A stretch of DNA of 64,000 nt from Sulfidibacter corallicola. GTDB lineage: Bacteria; Acidobacteriota; Holophagae; Acanthopleuribacterales; Acanthopleuribacteraceae. The stretch spans positions 4,055,001 to 4,119,000 of the forward strand of contig NZ_CP071793.1 of the NCBI RefSeq assembly GCF_017498545.1. The letters run 5' to 3'. Position numbers and translations under genes: made by a program. Below, in pieces: positions 61,844 to 64,000 of the stretch. Position 1 is the stretch's first letter. Each line of letters starts with the position of its first letter. The notes under the pieces are model-generated. The model was given only the letters and a program-made list of their open reading frames with translations. It ran no database searches and had not been told where the DNA came from.

Positions 61844-62350
61844 GTGATACCGACCATTCCGTTCCCCCATTCGTCCTCGCCCGCCCTCCAGCTTTCCCCC
61901 ATCGCCCCATGGACGCGGGGTTTCCACCTTTTCGAAGCGCCGCAACCCCCGGAATCACCGCCCCTGCCCGTGAAAGTCGTGGAAAAGGCCCCCCAGCAAC
62001 GACACCAACACGACAGGACCTTCAAGAAGCAGTTGCTGTGCGCCGCATGCAGCCACCACATCACGTTCGAGGAGGCCCGCATCGAGGTCAACGGCGCCCA
62101 CGACCATACCTTTTTCAACCCGCTGGGCATCGTCTACCAGGTGGGTTGTTTCAGCATGGCCGGGGGCTGTAGTTTGGTGGGTCCGGCCAGTGACGACTTC
62201 TCCTGGTTTCCAGGATACCGGTGGCAGATCGCCCACTGCGGCGCCTGCGGCGTCCATTTGGGTTGGTCGTTCGTGGGAGGCGGCTTCTTTTTTGCCCTGA
62301 TCACCAGCCGCCTTGTCGAGGCATCCACCTCCGAAGAAAAAGGCGCCTGA
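61844..62350 (+). CDS. CULT-domain (cereblon-like) protein
   Basis: 168-residue protein whose residues ~62-145 match the CULT domain of eukaryotic cereblon and its bacterial relatives. Zinc cysteines are Cys66/Cys69 and Cys132/Cys135. The three cage tryptophans are at 121, 127 and 141, with the same 6 and 14 spacing as Trp380, 386 and 400 of human cereblon. Phe143 occupies the Phe402 position. The first ~60 residues are proline-rich and probably disordered; there is no signal peptide. The natural ligand of bacterial CULT proteins is unknown. GTG 61844 follows CGAGGAG. Confidence 0.85.
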   Translation: MIPTIPFPHSSSPALQLSPIAPWTRGFHLFEAPQPPESPPLPVKVVEKAPQQRHQHDRTFKKQLLCAACSHHITFEEARIEVNGAHDHTFFNPLGIVYQVGCFSMAGGCSLVGPASDDFSWFPGYRWQIAHCGACGVHLGWSFVGGGFFFALITSRLVEASTSEEKGA

Positions 62351-62453
62351 TCTTTTCCCGATTTCAACGGCTATCTCGATCTTTTCCAACGCTTCCGATC
62401 CTTCGAACCAGACCTCACGACGTGCCCCTCGGCACACCGGGGCGAATGCCCGA

Positions 62454-62483
62454 TTGCGCCCCGCGGAACCATCTTTCTATAAT
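62454..62483 (+). promoter_or_regulatory. Probable promoter of rdgC
   Basis: TTGCGC (62454-62459), 18-base spacer, perfect TATAAT (62478-62483), about 134 bases ahead of the start codon. Confidence 0.5.
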
Positions 62484-62616
62484 GGCAGCTTGCCGAGCCG
62501 GGACGGGGCGATATGTGCCGGGTTCATCGAGAACGCGTCCAGTCCGGGTGTTTGCCGTCCGGATCCCGCTTTTTTCAGTGAACACCCACCGGGTTCAGGC
62601 TTCGAGGAGGTTTATT

Positions 62617-63669
62617 ATGGGTTTTCTCTCGGGTAGTCTCGCATGTACCCGTTTCAATATCGTTTCCATGCCGGAATCGCCAAACTTCGAGTTGGCGGCC
62701 TTTCGCCTGATTCAGCCCGGCTCCAACATTACCGAAAGCAGCGGTTTCGTTCCTTTTGAAATCGACGAGCCCTACGATTGGGGCGCGCAACGATTCGCGT
62801 TCCGCGTACGCATGGACAAGATCAACATCGACAGCACCCTGGTCAAGGAACGCCTGCGCGAGTTGATCAAGGGCGAGCTGGATCGCGGCGAGCGCCTCGG
62901 CCCCAAGAAAAAGAAAAAATTGAAAGAGTTGGCCGAGGAAGAGATTTTGGCGCAATCGGCACCGCGCTCGAAAGTCATCGAAGCGGTGATCGACGGATCG
63001 CTCCTCTACGTGGGCAGCACCTCCAAGAGTCACTTGGGCAACGTGCTGGCCCTGCTTCAGAAGGTCGGCGTCGAAGTCGAGTACAAGACGCCCTGGCTGG
63101 AGCGCGGCTGGGAAGAAGAGCCCAGCGAGCTGGTCGACCTGAAAGAGCCGGGCCAATCCCTGTTCGGCTGCCGTTTCCTCAAGGAACTGCTCAACGAGGA
63201 AGAGTTCTTTGTCGAGCCTGAAAAGGGCAGCATCAAGTTAGCCACCCACACCCACGCCAAGGTCACCCTGACGGGCGAGGTCCTGGGCGAACTGGATCGT
63301 TACATCGAAGAGGGTGCCGAGCTGCTGTCCGCCAAGCTGATTTTCGGGGAGCTGCCCTTTTCCTTCGACGCCCTGGCCTATCGACTGAACGGCCTGAAGC
63401 TGCAGAACGTCAAGGGCGAACACTGGACCGAAACCCTGGATGAGCGTCTGGACATGCTGAAAGGCGTCTGGGAAACCCTCGACGAGAAGTTCACCGCGCT
63501 GATGGCCGACGGCACCCCGGCGGTTCCGCCCCTGACCATTACCACCGCGCCTTCGACGGCTGACGAACAAGCGCAATCGGCAGAAGAGACCGAGATGGCG
63601 GAAGATCGAAGTGCGGACGAAGCCGATGCGGCGACCCCCGAGGGCGAAGCCGTTTTAGCCTCGGAATAA
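62617..63669 (+). CDS. rdgC: Recombination-associated protein RdgC
   Basis: 350-residue RdgC-family DNA-binding protein; RdgC forms a ring around duplex DNA and modulates RecA. Family pattern: an N-terminal strand with FLSGSLACTRFNIV, DEPYDWGAQRFAFRVRMD, the basic region GPKKKKKLKELAEEEI, and VIEAVIDGSLLYVGSTSKSH. The C-terminal ~40 residues are an acidic Glu/Ala/Asp tail not usual in the E. coli protein. GAGGAGG precedes ATG 62617; the frame is open upstream without homology. Confidence 0.85.
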   Translation: MGFLSGSLACTRFNIVSMPESPNFELAAFRLIQPGSNITESSGFVPFEIDEPYDWGAQRFAFRVRMDKINIDSTLVKERLRELIKGELDRGERLGPKKKKKLKELAEEEILAQSAPRSKVIEAVIDGSLLYVGSTSKSHLGNVLALLQKVGVEVEYKTPWLERGWEEEPSELVDLKEPGQSLFGCRFLKELLNEEEFFVEPEKGSIKLATHTHAKVTLTGEVLGELDRYIEEGAELLSAKLIFGELPFSFDALAYRLNGLKLQNVKGEHWTETLDERLDMLKGVWETLDEKFTALMADGTPAVPPLTITTAPSTADEQAQSAEETEMAEDRSADEADAATPEGEAVLASE

Positions 63670-63698
63670 AAAAAATGCCGGCGTGAAAAACGCCGGCA
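63668..63698 (-). terminator. Intrinsic terminator for leftward transcription
   Basis: TGCCGGCG (63676-63683) pairs with CGCCGGCA (63691-63698). The minus strand then runs into eight T residues (63675-63668). The plus strand has no T tract, so it serves the permease gene entering from the right. Confidence 0.8.
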
Positions 63699-63834
63699 CC
63701 TAAATGGAGGTTAGAGATGGTTGCACCACATGAGAATGCGGCCATCACCTCCTTGAACAGGCCTACGCGGAAGTTTTATTTCATTCGATCGAGATGATTT
63801 TCATCACTTCCGCGCGTCATCGCTTTCGCGGCGC

Positions 63835-64000
63835 CTATCCCAGCAGCGGCCCGATTCCGCGAGCCAGGTAGACGCCGCCGATGGTCAGGACTGTCCAACT
63901 GCACGCTTGGCGGAAGCGTGCTTCGTTGAGGAATTCCAGCAGCTTGCGACCGATGATCGTACCCGTCATACCGACCAGGACGACACCCGGAAAGATCCAA
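63835..64000 (-). CDS. TauE/SafE (TSUP) family permease, C-terminal end
   Basis: The last ~55 codons of a gene that begins beyond the right edge; the stop is TAG at 63835-63837. The translation WIFPGVVLVGMTGTIIGRK, then a polar helix with NEARFRQACSW, and a final span TVLTIGGVYLARGIGPLLG, matches the end of TSUP-type sulfite or organosulfur exporters (loop glycine motif plus last helix). The fragment is too short to name a substrate. A strong terminator follows. Confidence 0.7.
   Translation of the reverse strand, partial: WIFPGVVLVGMTGTIIGRKLLEFLNEARFRQACSWTVLTIGGVYLARGIGPLLG

Noticed and set aside
63776..64000. 74-codon minus-strand open frame at the right edge
   Set aside because: It is out of frame with the permease-like sequence ending at 63835, which shows two hydrophobic spans and a TSUP-like end. 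The other frame is Arg/Gly/Pro-rich noise.

Overview
The window reads as a contiguous chromosomal segment of a GC-rich (roughly 60%), motile, Gram-negative bacterium. It encodes a sodium-pumping NADH:quinone reductase, a flagellin with FlaG, a type VI Hcp protein, several lipoproteins, RdgC and a phosphatidylserine decarboxylase. The mix (Na+-NQR, many TPR, HEAT and ankyrin proteins, HDOD and GAF-PAS kinases, a CULT-domain protein) would fit a marine Acidobacteriota such as the Acanthopleuribacter group. That placement is inference; no rRNA is present to test it.

Layout. 1-5207: 3' end of nqrB, then nqrC-D-E-F and apbE, the transferase that attaches FMN to NqrB and NqrC. 5361-7266: an AT-richer DarG/DarT-like ADP-ribosylation toxin-antitoxin pair in antitoxin-first order. 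7298-10920: an acetyltransferase-fold gene, an unknown gene, and flagellin plus FlaG behind a sigma-54-type promoter. 11300-11979: an orphan hcp with its own sigma-54-type promoter and terminator. 12117-25866: housekeeping genes ispG, TPR protein, uvrC, a pseudopilin-like lipoprotein, prfA-prmC, murA, a 2-hydroxyacid dehydrogenase, a VOC protein, and mtnA-sfsA. 26231-31701: an exported ankyrin protein, a HEAT-cyclophilin lipoprotein, tRNA-Leu, and a histidine kinase. 31759-36921: its response regulator, DUF4920, a thioredoxin-like ferredoxin, DUF2203, a CxxE thioredoxin-like protein, tatD, rlmN and CheX. 37119-43589: the psd-lipA-E2 operon, a DUF3311/solute-symporter pair, and an extended acyl carrier protein with an ICMT-like methyltransferase.

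43825-53425 is an accessory (defence) region ending at tRNA-Pro. It holds a RelB/ParE-type module whose toxin is split by a 201-bp in-frame insertion. It also holds a tight five-gene operon, hsdR-hsdM-hsdS followed by an ABC-type ATPase and an HNH endonuclease. This is a complete type I restriction-modification system fused transcriptionally to a Septu (PtuAB)-like pair, and it is the strongest candidate here for an unusual combined system. Near the tRNA lies an orphan 63-codon gene flanked by 20-bp imperfect direct repeats.

53743-64000: a secreted protein of unknown function, an HDOD/GAF-PAS-kinase pair, pdxH, a glycosyltransferase-RarD pair, a bacterial cereblon-like CULT-domain protein, rdgC, and the 3' end of a TauE/SafE-type permease running in from the right edge.

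Other points of interest are a perfect intrinsic terminator buried in the signal-peptide codons of apbE and the ParE-splitting insertion. No CRISPR array, rRNA, transposase or integrase was seen. All family names come from reading motifs by eye; no search was run.
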